A stretch of 64,000 nt of DNA, from the NCBI RefSeq assembly GCF_963677715.1, contig NZ_OY782495.1:1-64000 (forward strand), written 5' to 3'. The stretch is from an uncultured Bacteroides sp. (GTDB lineage Bacteria; Bacteroidota; Bacteroidia; Bacteroidales; Bacteroidaceae). The notes under the pieces were generated by a model. The model was given only the letters and a program-made list of their open reading frames with translations. It did not search any database and was not told the origin of the DNA. A program made the position numbers and the translations under genes. Positions 1 through 7,271 of the stretch are shown one piece after another (within the stretch, counting starts at the first letter, position 1; each line of letters starts with the position of its first letter).

Positions 1-378
1 ATAACTATCGACGACAAGAAAGTAGCGTTTTATTTCGTCATCGGTATAGATATGTGGAACGAAGTTGCTTTTAGGAGGTTTTACATCTCGTATTGTTGCT
101 ACTGGAAAGCCTTTGGCGAAAAGGTACTCTAGCATGCGCTTTGTATGGTTAACGCGCATATAGTGATGATGCTCAGACTCTCTATCCCGTTTCCTACGCC
201 ATAGGTCTGCTATCTCTCGAGTGATTCCAGTGCCTTTCACATCATTTTCCGTAAAGAAATTATCAAGAAGCTTTTGATACCTTGCATCTGCCGATATGTC
301 CATGCCGGTAGATTCTCGATAATCAAGGAAGGCATTGATCTCTTCCGCAAAAAAAGAATGATATTTAGGTCTCTTCAT
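1..378 (-). CDS. Second tyrosine recombinase, N-terminal part (cut by window edge)
   Basis: An open frame starts at ATG 378 and stays open to base 1, so only about 126 N-terminal residues are visible. It begins MKRPKYHSFFAEEINAFLDY and has the helical character of a SAM-like core-binding domain; the catalytic domain would lie outside the window. Its start codon overlaps the stop of the upstream recombinase by four bases (ATGA), so the two are translationally coupled. Two coupled, non-identical recombinases suggest a recombinase-in-trio (RIT) element whose third gene lies further left. The recombinase family call is inferred from context and fold-like sequence, not from catalytic residues. Confidence 0.65.
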   Translation of the reverse strand, partial: MKRPKYHSFFAEEINAFLDYRESTGMDISADARYQKLLDNFFTENDVKGTGITREIADLWRRKRDRESEHHHYMRVNHTKRMLEYLFAKGFPVATIRDVKPPKSNFVPHIYTDDEIKRYFLVVDSY

Positions 379-1637
379 CTTTGTGCGGCCTCCAATTCCG
401 GTCCTGATATCCATAGGTTAGACATTGTAGGTATGGCAAGACCACATTTACGAAGACCGTCTATGTCAATCTTGATATAGACTTTCGTGGACTCTGCGCT
501 CTTATGTCCAAGAGCGGCACTTATGGTCATTAGGCTTACTTCTTGCTTGATAAGGTTGGATGCCAGACTATGGCGCATGGAGTGAGGACCATGACGTTTT
601 TCTTGCCAACCAGTTATATTGGAGTTGCGGAATGCCGCTGTTACTATGGAGTGTATTGTCGCACGATCCAAGGGCTGACCAACTGTAGTTCTCATATGGG
701 ATACAACTAGAATTCCGGTATTTGGAGATGGATGTCCGTGCTTAAGGTAGTTGATTACAGCGTTCCCGACAGATGCCAAAAGAGGCAGTTCTATGTCCAC
801 GTCCGTCTTATATTGTCGGACTCTGATGATGTTCTTTTCCCAATTGAAGTTGTCAAGCTTTAGCCTCACAATATCCGATGCCCTGAGTCCGTATTGAGCA
901 CATAACAGTAGCACCAAATAGTCCCGTTTCCCTTTCGAAGTGCTTTGGTCAACAGATTTTAGCAATTGTTTAACTTCTTCTGTGGAATAGACCGAAGGAA
1001 GCCTTTCAGGCCTTCTGCGTCTGGGCTCCTTGAGGATTTGCCCTGATAAGTTTACCGGCAACAGATCGTTGGAATACAGATAATGAAGGAATTCCCGTAT
1101 TGTGGACTTGTGGCTTTTCCTTTGTCCCAAAGGCAGTGACATAAAGTGTTTGTCGACATTCCCAATATTGATATTTGCCACTTCAAGCCCTTCAGAACTC
1201 AAAAAAATATCCAACCAAAAAAGAATTCTTTTTTTGCCGTTAATTGTTTCTGGACGTCTTAAAAGAGATTGAATACACCAATCAAGGTAAGGTCCTATCC
1301 AATTACCAATGGCTGTTGAGAAACGATAGTCCTTTGCCGGGATTCGATATTCATATGGCATCCCCATCAAAAAATTACTCCAACGACGAAGTACCATAAG
1401 TGTCAGTCGCTTCTGTAACGGTAAATTCCTTGCAGCTTCCCAATATCCAACGACTTTAAGCGCATATCTTCGGAGGCTTTCTTCAGAAACATCCTTGAAA
1501 TGCTGTTCACATGCCCATTGGGCGAATAGACGGCATGTTTTGCCGCATCGCCAACGGATAGCCTGATTGAAACCCTTGTCCTCGATGTCGGCCAAGAATC
1601 CATCCATTTTGATTTTGATTAAATTTGGCATTTGCAT
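375..1637 (-). CDS. Tyrosine recombinase/integrase, first gene of a RIT-like operon
   Basis: 420-residue phage-integrase-family recombinase. The C-terminal catalytic domain shows the family hallmarks: the first Arg in AQYGLRASDIVRLKL, the HSMRHSLASNLI box (H-x-x-R), ALGHKS, and the presumed nucleophile Tyr in STKVYIKI. The first ~180 residues form the core-binding region. It is the first gene of a leftward operon and overlaps the next recombinase by 4 bp. The start could also be the Met at 1631 or 1607. Members act by strand exchange at short inverted sites; a candidate site lies just upstream at 1690-1716. Family assignment is firm; membership of a RIT element is inference. Confidence 0.9.
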   Translation of the reverse strand: MQMPNLIKIKMDGFLADIEDKGFNQAIRWRCGKTCRLFAQWACEQHFKDVSEESLRRYALKVVGYWEAARNLPLQKRLTLMVLRRWSNFLMGMPYEYRIPAKDYRFSTAIGNWIGPYLDWCIQSLLRRPETINGKKRILFWLDIFLSSEGLEVANINIGNVDKHFMSLPLGQRKSHKSTIREFLHYLYSNDLLPVNLSGQILKEPRRRRPERLPSVYSTEEVKQLLKSVDQSTSKGKRDYLVLLLCAQYGLRASDIVRLKLDNFNWEKNIIRVRQYKTDVDIELPLLASVGNAVINYLKHGHPSPNTGILVVSHMRTTVGQPLDRATIHSIVTAAFRNSNITGWQEKRHGPHSMRHSLASNLIKQEVSLMTISAALGHKSAESTKVYIKIDIDGLRKCGLAIPTMSNLWISGPELEAAQR

Positions 1638-1689
1638 AAATTATTGATTTGATACAAAAAACAAATTAATCAAAAAGGATTATGTAAAG

Positions 1690-1716
1690 TATATACAACA
1701 TGCAACATTGTATATA
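1690..1716. other. Candidate tyrosine-recombinase core site
   Basis: Perfect 9-bp inverted arms (TATATACAA at 1690-1698 and TTGTATATA at 1708-1716) flank a 9-bp spacer. This is the size and symmetry expected of a tyrosine recombinase crossover site. It lies 53 bp upstream of the recombinase operon and about 45 bp from the point where istA homology stops. Function is inferred; a plain promoter palindrome is the alternative. Confidence 0.4.
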
Positions 1717-1736
1717 AAGATATTAATATTGAATTT

Positions 1737-2534
1737 TTACATAACAGAATACTTGTCATAACCCTTATCACGGGGCTTGCGCACTCGGCAAACATCTGGT
1801 ATGATGCCGTAATGAAGGCACCATTGGTCTGTGGCATCTGTAAACTTGGGTTCATAACGGGAGGACTTCTTTACCCATTGGGCCATGTTATCACTTTTAG
1901 CCACCTGAGGAACAGCACCAAGATGCTCAAGTCCTTTTCCTAAACCGTAGAAGAAATGTTCCATAACGGCACTCATCAGGGCGATGGCAAAAGCATAACC
2001 GCTAAAGGGGAGAATGCAGCAGAGAAGTACCACAGCCTGGGAAGAGCCGCTTTTACGATCGGTCAGATAAAGATGATCGCCCGCAAAATCAATCTGCCAC
2101 TCCTGACCCGGGGCATAAGTGTTGTGGTAAACATACTCGTGGCTTTTACGGTAATCAATCAGATGTTTCTTGAATTGTGTGTATTGGTATCCATCCGGAT
2201 ATTGGGTGATATACTCTTCCCAAAGCAATTGGATCGTCACATACGGGCGGTTGAGCTCTGAAAGATAACTCTCTAACTCAAGATCGAGTGTGCTTTTACG
2301 TCCGTCCGCTTGGGGGACGGATGATGCGGGTTGCAGAATGGCGGCAAGATCGAAGTCGCTCAGTCGCAGAAGAGCATCGTAAGAAAGATTTGTTTGAGAC
2401 ACCAGTTGCTTGTAGTTGTGGACAGTGCGCTTACTCATATGGAGCTCTGAACAAATGAAGTTCAGCGATTGACCACAGCTGAGAAGTTGAAGCATGCGTT
2501 TTAGTTTTAACATCGTAATTTTATCATTTGCCAT
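1737..2534 (-). pseudogene. istA: IS21-family transposase IstA, 3'-truncated
   Basis: 265 residues remain of a transposase normally around 500 residues long. The N-terminal helix-turn-helix (LNFICSELHMSKRTVHNYKQ) and the start of the DDE integrase core (YAPGQEWQIDFAGDHLYL, then VAKSDNMAQWVKK) are intact. Recognisable sequence ends at RKPRDKG, around 1761; the last seven residues are read from the adjoining recombinase element. The second and later catalytic regions and the istB ATPase gene are missing, so it cannot transpose on its own. The truncation coincides with the end of the recombinase element, which suggests that element arrived later. Confidence 0.88.
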
Positions 2535-2608
2535 AATACTGTATTTTAAGTGTTTTTAAAATGCAATATTACGAGATTTATTAATGAGAAAATTACAGAC
2601 GAACAGGC

Positions 2609-2679
2609 GGTACCCATTTGACCGATACAACCGGTACCTATTTGCCGATACAAGTGGTATCCTTTGACCGATATTATCA
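2609..2679. repeat. IS21 terminal multiple repeats
   Basis: Three imperfect direct repeats of 23-24 bp begin at 2609, 2633 and 2656. They share a GGTAcC..TTTGaCCGATA pattern. Clustered subterminal repeats of this kind are typical transposase-binding sites at IS21-family ends. The outer end is placed at about 2679, where the sequence reads ...ATTATCA (TGATAAT on the other strand). Confidence 0.7.
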
Positions 2680-2681
2680 GG

Positions 2682-2822
2682 TGGTATACCTATCAAATAG
2701 AAGAGCTGACGCAAAAAGAATTGTTGTCAGTAGAAAATTTAAAAGAAAAAATTCAGAAATTGAATAAGAAGATACAGATACTAGTGAATAAGAATAAAGA
2801 AATCCGTGATGTTTTGTTGTAA
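2682..2822 (+). pseudogene. C-terminal remnant of a gene broken by the IS21 element
   Basis: Directly after the IS21 end an open frame without a start reads WYTYQIEELTQKELLSVENL and continues as a Lys/Glu-rich, probably coiled-coil stretch of 46 residues to a TAA at 2820. The composition is that of a real coding tail, and it begins exactly at the IS boundary. The parent family is not recognised. The 5' part is not found in the window. Confidence 0.45.
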
Positions 2823-3116
2823 GTGCTTTGTGTGTTTTTAGATGATTGAATAACTATTTGTTACTTGTGAAAAATGTGGCTGATAACAAAGATGAACTTT
2901 ATTTAGGGAAACAAGATAATTATTAGAGGTGTTTTTTAGTTTGATTTCTTTTCATTTGTCCACCATGGGAGATGCTGATTGAGTTGCAACATGCTGATTA
3001 ACAAATGTATAAGACTAAAATTTATTGTCCATATACTTTTTGATTGTTTTTTTTTAAAAACGTTACCTTTACTCTATGAAGTAAAATTATAAAACTAAAG
3101 TATTTTTTATAACCTT

Positions 3117-3350
3117 ATGTTACGCATTGTTAAAGTAAATAGCGTTATTCCTAATTTATGTGTTCTATCAAGTGGAGCAGAAATGATATTGACTATCTCT
3201 GACATACTTTTTCCGAAATTGAATGGTTGGGAGAAAAAGTCTTATTCTATATATATGATTACTTCTTTTAGGCGATTTTTGAATGAAAATAATCTTATAG
3301 AACTAGATTTTGATAAAACCATTGACGAAATGAAAGTCTCTATTTCTTAA
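3117..3350 (+). CDS. Hypothetical 77-residue protein, possibly a broken gene
   Basis: Small open frame (MLRIVKVNSVIPNLCVLSSG...) of unknown family in AT-rich DNA. After its TAA stop the same frame stays open for another 38 codons (NGNIVHSSGNIVLGVRRILL... to a TAG at about 3465) with normal-looking composition, so it may be a gene interrupted by a single stop codon. No ribosome-binding site stands out. It lies between the IS21 scar and the peptide-export cluster; an immunity or regulatory role is possible, but nothing in the sequence shows it. Confidence 0.35.
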   Translation: MLRIVKVNSVIPNLCVLSSGAEMILTISDILFPKLNGWEKKSYSIYMITSFRRFLNENNLIELDFDKTIDEMKVSIS

Positions 3351-3708
3351 AATGGAAATATTGTTCACTCTTCGGGAAATATAGTATTGGGAGTAAGAAG
3401 AATTTTATTATCGCAAAGTTTGGTGGATGATTTTCTGCTTGAGGTAAAAAGTGATGATGACGTTTAGGTGTATGGGTAATTTGTCATTTATTGACGCTAT
3501 ATGCAGTCTAGTATTTTGTTTAGCATAATATTGCAGATTTTATTTAGAGGCTTTTTGAGGAGAGGGTAGTGTCTTTTGAATTATCTTTATCTAAATAATT
3601 GGCGGAATGTGCAAATAGTGATATTTAAGAGATGATATTATCTTTGTGTAAATATATTAATGGGTATTTTGCTATGAAAAAGTAATAAAAATAGTTTAGC
3701 AACGATTT
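3351..3708. other. AT-rich intergenic stretch before the peptide-export cluster
   Basis: The first 115 bases continue the frame of the preceding small ORF beyond its stop. The rest has no convincing gene. A -7 promoter box lies at 3639-3646, and a four-codon mini-ORF (ATG AAA AAG TAA) sits in the presumed leader before the next gene. Confidence 0.5.
3639..3646 (+). promoter_or_regulatory. Bacteroides -7 box for the peptide-export cluster
   Basis: TATCTTTG matches TAnnTTTG exactly and would start transcription near 3652, about 57 bases before the ATG at 3709. No clear -33 TTTG is present. Confidence 0.45.
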
Positions 3709-5265
3709 ATGAATGATGTATTTTCAGTATTCTTAGCGGAATTGGGTGTAAAACATACAGGTTATTCGCATGTTTTTTATAGTCAGCATCCATATAAAGA
3801 TTCTTTATATGGTATATCTGATGCTTTGATGAAATATAATATACCCAATGTTAGTGTGCGTATAGGCGTTGATGAGTTAAAAAAAATAGAGCCGCCTTTT
3901 ATTGTGTATTTGGAAAATGATTTTATTATTGTAAAGGAAATATTACCTAACGATATAAAATATATCTGGAATGGAAAGAAATTTATAATATCTTTTCAGG
4001 AGTTCTTGCAAATTTGGTCTGGCATTCTTCTTATTGCTGAACCTAGTAATGAATCAAAAGAACCTAATTACAGAAAACATTTGGTTTATTCTCTTATACA
4101 ATTATTGAAGAAAGCTACATTTGTAATATTAGTTATATTGAGTATATTGTTTACTGTGAAGGCCCCTAACCAGCTCGGCGCTTGGTCATTGATTTCTTTG
4201 AATTTTTTAGGGGGATATGTTGGTTGTCTGCTTTTTTTAAAGCAGAATAATAAAAATTCTAAAATTGCAGATAGGATATGTACTATTTTAAAACAGCAGG
4301 ATTGCAACAATATATTAGATAGTAAAGCTGCTAAATTTTTTTCATTTAGTTGGAGTGAAATAGGCCTTTGTTACTTTCTTGGTAATTTAATAATCTTGTT
4401 CTACTTTCCTGAGTTTATTTTTTTTACAATGTGTTTAAATATTATATCTTTACCATATACTTTTTGGAGCATATGGTATCAATATAAAATAATCCATCAA
4501 TGGTGTGTGTTATGTTTGATTGTACAAGTTTTGCTATGGGGTATTTTTGTTGTTAATGTCTTGCAGAAAGATGTAAACATGAGAAATATAACTATTCCTT
4601 TATTGTTATGTTCTGTGTGTATTTATGGGGTTTTATTGCTGACTATAAATAAATTGTCTGATTGGGTAGTATATAAACAAAGTTATCGTAATTTACTACA
4701 AAAGTATAACAAAATCAAAATAAACGATGATGTATTCAGAGCCTTACTTTATAAGCAACCTCGTATTAAAGTTAGCAAACTAGCATCACAGATTATCTTT
4801 GGTAATATAGATTCTCAAATATGTATAACTGCTTTTACTAATCCACATTGCAATCCTTGTGCACAAATGCACTTTAGATTAAAAAAAATTATATGTGAGT
4901 TAGAACATAAGGTTTGTGTACAGTATGTGTTTTCTGCTTTTAATGAGGATTTATTGGATAGCAATCGCATTTTGATAGCTGCTTATTTGCAAAATAATAG
5001 AGATGCTGCCAGTTGTATACTGGACATGTGGTTCAGATGGGGAAAAACTAATCCTTTAAAATTTTGTCATAAATACGGATTGCTGATAAAAGACTCAAAT
5101 GTTGATGAAGAGTTAGATAAGCACGAAAAGTGGAAACAGAAAAATGAATTAAAAGAAACTCCAATGATATTTTTGAATGGCTATTTGTTGCCTAAGGAAT
5201 ATAGTGCCGAAGACTTAATTCTTTTAGTAAATAATATTATATTATCAGATAATGGGGTAATATAG
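3709..5265 (+). CDS. Inactive C39-like / VKOR / DsbA-type thioredoxin fusion
   Basis: 518-residue membrane protein in three parts. Residues 1-115 resemble a C39-peptidase fold (GISDALMKYNIPNVSV...) but contain no Cys, so they cannot be an active peptidase and may bind leader peptides. About residues 125-330 are a vitamin K epoxide reductase domain with several membrane helices, a Cys pair at 192/199 followed by a Ser, and the redox pair in HQWCVLC (C266, C269). The C-terminal thioredoxin-like domain has CNPC at 381-384. Such fusions re-oxidise a thiol oxidase with quinone and so form disulfides outside the cytoplasm. It is encoded directly before the six-Cys precursor, making that peptide the obvious substrate (inference). 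Confidence 0.85.
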   Translation: MNDVFSVFLAELGVKHTGYSHVFYSQHPYKDSLYGISDALMKYNIPNVSVRIGVDELKKIEPPFIVYLENDFIIVKEILPNDIKYIWNGKKFIISFQEFLQIWSGILLIAEPSNESKEPNYRKHLVYSLIQLLKKATFVILVILSILFTVKAPNQLGAWSLISLNFLGGYVGCLLFLKQNNKNSKIADRICTILKQQDCNNILDSKAAKFFSFSWSEIGLCYFLGNLIILFYFPEFIFFTMCLNIISLPYTFWSIWYQYKIIHQWCVLCLIVQVLLWGIFVVNVLQKDVNMRNITIPLLLCSVCIYGVLLLTINKLSDWVVYKQSYRNLLQKYNKIKINDDVFRALLYKQPRIKVSKLASQIIFGNIDSQICITAFTNPHCNPCAQMHFRLKKIICELEHKVCVQYVFSAFNEDLLDSNRILIAAYLQNNRDAASCILDMWFRWGKTNPLKFCHKYGLLIKDSNVDEELDKHEKWKQKNELKETPMIFLNGYLLPKEYSAEDLILLVNNIILSDNGVI

Positions 5266-5322
5266 AGCAGTGATTAATCATTGTATAGGTCCATTATGAA
5301 GTTTAATAAAAAATTTAATTAA

Positions 5323-5532
5323 ATGAATGCGTTAAAAAAATGTTCATTGAGAAATGTTAAAGTTCTTCAGCCTTCTGAAATGAAAAACATTTTGGGCCTT
5401 GGCACTGGTTGTGATGGAAAAAGCAAAAGTTCTTGTAGTGGGAGCTGTACTGTTTCCGGAGGACATTCAGGATCTTGTGGTTGGACTTCAGCATGGGGGC
5501 GTTGCACATGTGGAGCGGGCTATGTTGGCTAG
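5323..5532 (+). CDS. Cysteine-rich exported peptide precursor (bacteriocin-like)
   Basis: 69 residues. The leader matches the double-glycine consensus register: L15 (-12), S18 (-9), E19 (-8), M20 (-7), I23 (-4), G25 (-2), but position -1 is Leu26 rather than Gly, Ala or Ser. Cleavage there would release a 43-residue core with six cysteines (30, 38, 42, 52, 61, 63) in a Gly/Ser-rich background, enough for three disulfides. It sits between a VKOR-thioredoxin gene and C39-ABC exporter genes. Size, cysteines and neighbours recall bacteroidetocin-type antibacterial peptides of Bacteroidales; homology could not be tested. A signalling peptide is the alternative. Confidence 0.8.
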   Translation: MNALKKCSLRNVKVLQPSEMKNILGLGTGCDGKSKSSCSGSCTVSGGHSGSCGWTSAWGRCTCGAGYVG

Positions 5533-5586
5533 ATAGGTGATAATGATAATGTTTTGGCATTTAGTTTTATTACCTATACTCTAAAA

Positions 5587-5627
5587 AAGATCTTTTGAGG
5601 TTTTTTATTTGAATCTCAAAAGATCTT
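5587..5627 (+). terminator. 13-bp perfect hairpin after the precursor gene
   Basis: Arms AAGATCTTTTGAG (5587-5599) and CTCAAAAGATCTT (5615-5627) around a 15-base loop, 55 bases after the peptide stop. A degenerate third copy (CTCCAAAAGATG) follows. It could end transcription or stabilise the peptide mRNA, giving more precursor than exporter. Confidence 0.55.
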
Positions 5628-5887
5628 ATTTAGTTCTCCAAAAGATGCTTTTACTTTTCTCATGTTGAATTATTGTAGTAAGCGAAAGGTTCTTATATTT
5701 AAATCATTTTTTATTAAGGCTTATAGAACAAATGATTTCATCTTAAATTAGCTTATACAATGTTTGTTTTCAGTAAAGCAACATATATAGGGGTATATAC
5801 ATTATAAAAGAATGTGATAAATTATATTATTGCCATTTTTTTGATTACACTAGTAAGAAAAATTAATTTGTAGTGACTGTTTGATTA
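5628..5887. other. AT-rich intergenic region
   Basis: No coding frame with a credible start was seen on either strand, and no second precursor peptide. It presumably holds the promoter for the downstream beta-propeller gene, but no exact -7 box was found. Confidence 0.5.
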
Positions 5888-7168
5888 ATGTTAATTATTA
5901 TGCTTTATAATATGCAGAAATATAATCTTCTTTTGGTTACTTTTGTGGATAATTGCTATAGTGTTCGGTTGTATATAAAAATGCTTTATGTTATAATTCC
6001 GATTATGATTTCGTGCTCAGGAAGTCGGGATAAGGATACAATTAATGTTGCGGAGGGTATGAATAAACTGGTTGAAGAATTATTTGTTCAGAATGTATTC
6101 TCTGACATAGAATATATTCCTTTAGAAACAAATAACTTGTCTCTTGTTGGTCAATGCCCGGAAATCGCAGTTCTGGATAGCGTTATCTTAATCTCTTCTG
6201 CTAATCAGAATTTGAAACTTTTTGACCGTATTACGGGAAGATACATTCGGGATATTGGTCATGTCGGTACTGACCCTGAAGGATATGCTAAAGATTCATG
6301 GGGCAAAATAAACTACTGGATAGATAATGTGCGGAAAATCGTTTATTTTTTAGGTTGGCATAATGATTTTCTGTTATATGGTTTTGATGGCAACTACAAG
6401 GGGAAAGTTCAGTTACCAGATGGAACTTGTTGTAATTTGTCTCAAAATTTTTTTTTAATAGACTCAAATAAGATTTGGGGACACAACAAGTTGAAATTAT
6501 CGCAAGAAATGCCTTCTGTTTTTTGTATTGATAAAAGTACCATGTCTTTGGCCAAAATAACTACATGGAATTCTGCTTTGCTTCCTGTAGATGAAGTACA
6601 ATCTGTTTCAACTATTTTGGGAGGTTATGTTCCTTATGGTGGGGACTTAACAATGGCTACTATTGCCGGAGATCGGAAATCTTATGTAGCGGTAAATAGC
6701 CCTTCGCTTTGGATAATAGGCGATACAATTAAGGTGAAACAAGCCTTCAACGATACGATTTATACTGTTTCGGAAAAGGGACTTACTCCTTATAAAGTTT
6801 TTGAACTGGGAAAGTGGCACTGGGATGAAGAAAGACAACTTGAGGTCTCGGGGTGTGAAAAAAAAATTGCTGTAGATTATGTGTTGGAAAATGTACAATA
6901 TATTTATTTTCATTTTCATACAGGCTTATATAAGGACAAAAACAGTTTGTCTTATTGTGGCTTTTACGACAAAAAGACAGAGAATGTTTTGGTTTTAAAA
7001 GGAGATAGCCTATTGGATAAAGAAGCTAATCAGCATATTCAAATCAGAGGTGTCAGCTCTGATGGCTCTTTTATAGGCTTATTGCAAACCGATGAATTGA
7101 GTAAAAAGAATCTAAGTCGGATGGGGGTTAAAGAGGATGCTAATCCAATAGTCGCAATTTTTCGTTGA
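5888..7168 (+). CDS. 6-bladed beta-propeller family protein, probable lipoprotein
   Basis: 426 residues from the longest start. A hydrophobic segment ending MLYVIIPIMISCSGSRDK looks like a lipoprotein signal with the acylated Cys at SCSGS, so the real start is probably an internal ATG (for example 5981). The mature part carries motifs common in Bacteroidales beta-propeller lipoproteins: DIEYIPLETNNLSLVGQ, LKLFDRITGRYIRDIGHVGTDPEGY. Members often lie beside peptide-export genes; their role is unproven. Here it separates the precursor from the exporter, so a surface docking, sensing or immunity role is possible. Function not assigned. Confidence 0.7.
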   Translation: MLIIMLYNMQKYNLLLVTFVDNCYSVRLYIKMLYVIIPIMISCSGSRDKDTINVAEGMNKLVEELFVQNVFSDIEYIPLETNNLSLVGQCPEIAVLDSVILISSANQNLKLFDRITGRYIRDIGHVGTDPEGYAKDSWGKINYWIDNVRKIVYFLGWHNDFLLYGFDGNYKGKVQLPDGTCCNLSQNFFLIDSNKIWGHNKLKLSQEMPSVFCIDKSTMSLAKITTWNSALLPVDEVQSVSTILGGYVPYGGDLTMATIAGDRKSYVAVNSPSLWIIGDTIKVKQAFNDTIYTVSEKGLTPYKVFELGKWHWDEERQLEVSGCEKKIAVDYVLENVQYIYFHFHTGLYKDKNSLSYCGFYDKKTENVLVLKGDSLLDKEANQHIQIRGVSSDGSFIGLLQTDELSKKNLSRMGVKEDANPIVAIFR

Positions 7169-7271
7169 TTTCTTTATTGAAGAATATGCAGGGTCTATAT
7201 GATATATTATTTAAAGATGTTATTTTGTTTTTCGTTAGCTGGCTTTAAATAAAATTATGGCTTAAAGATTT

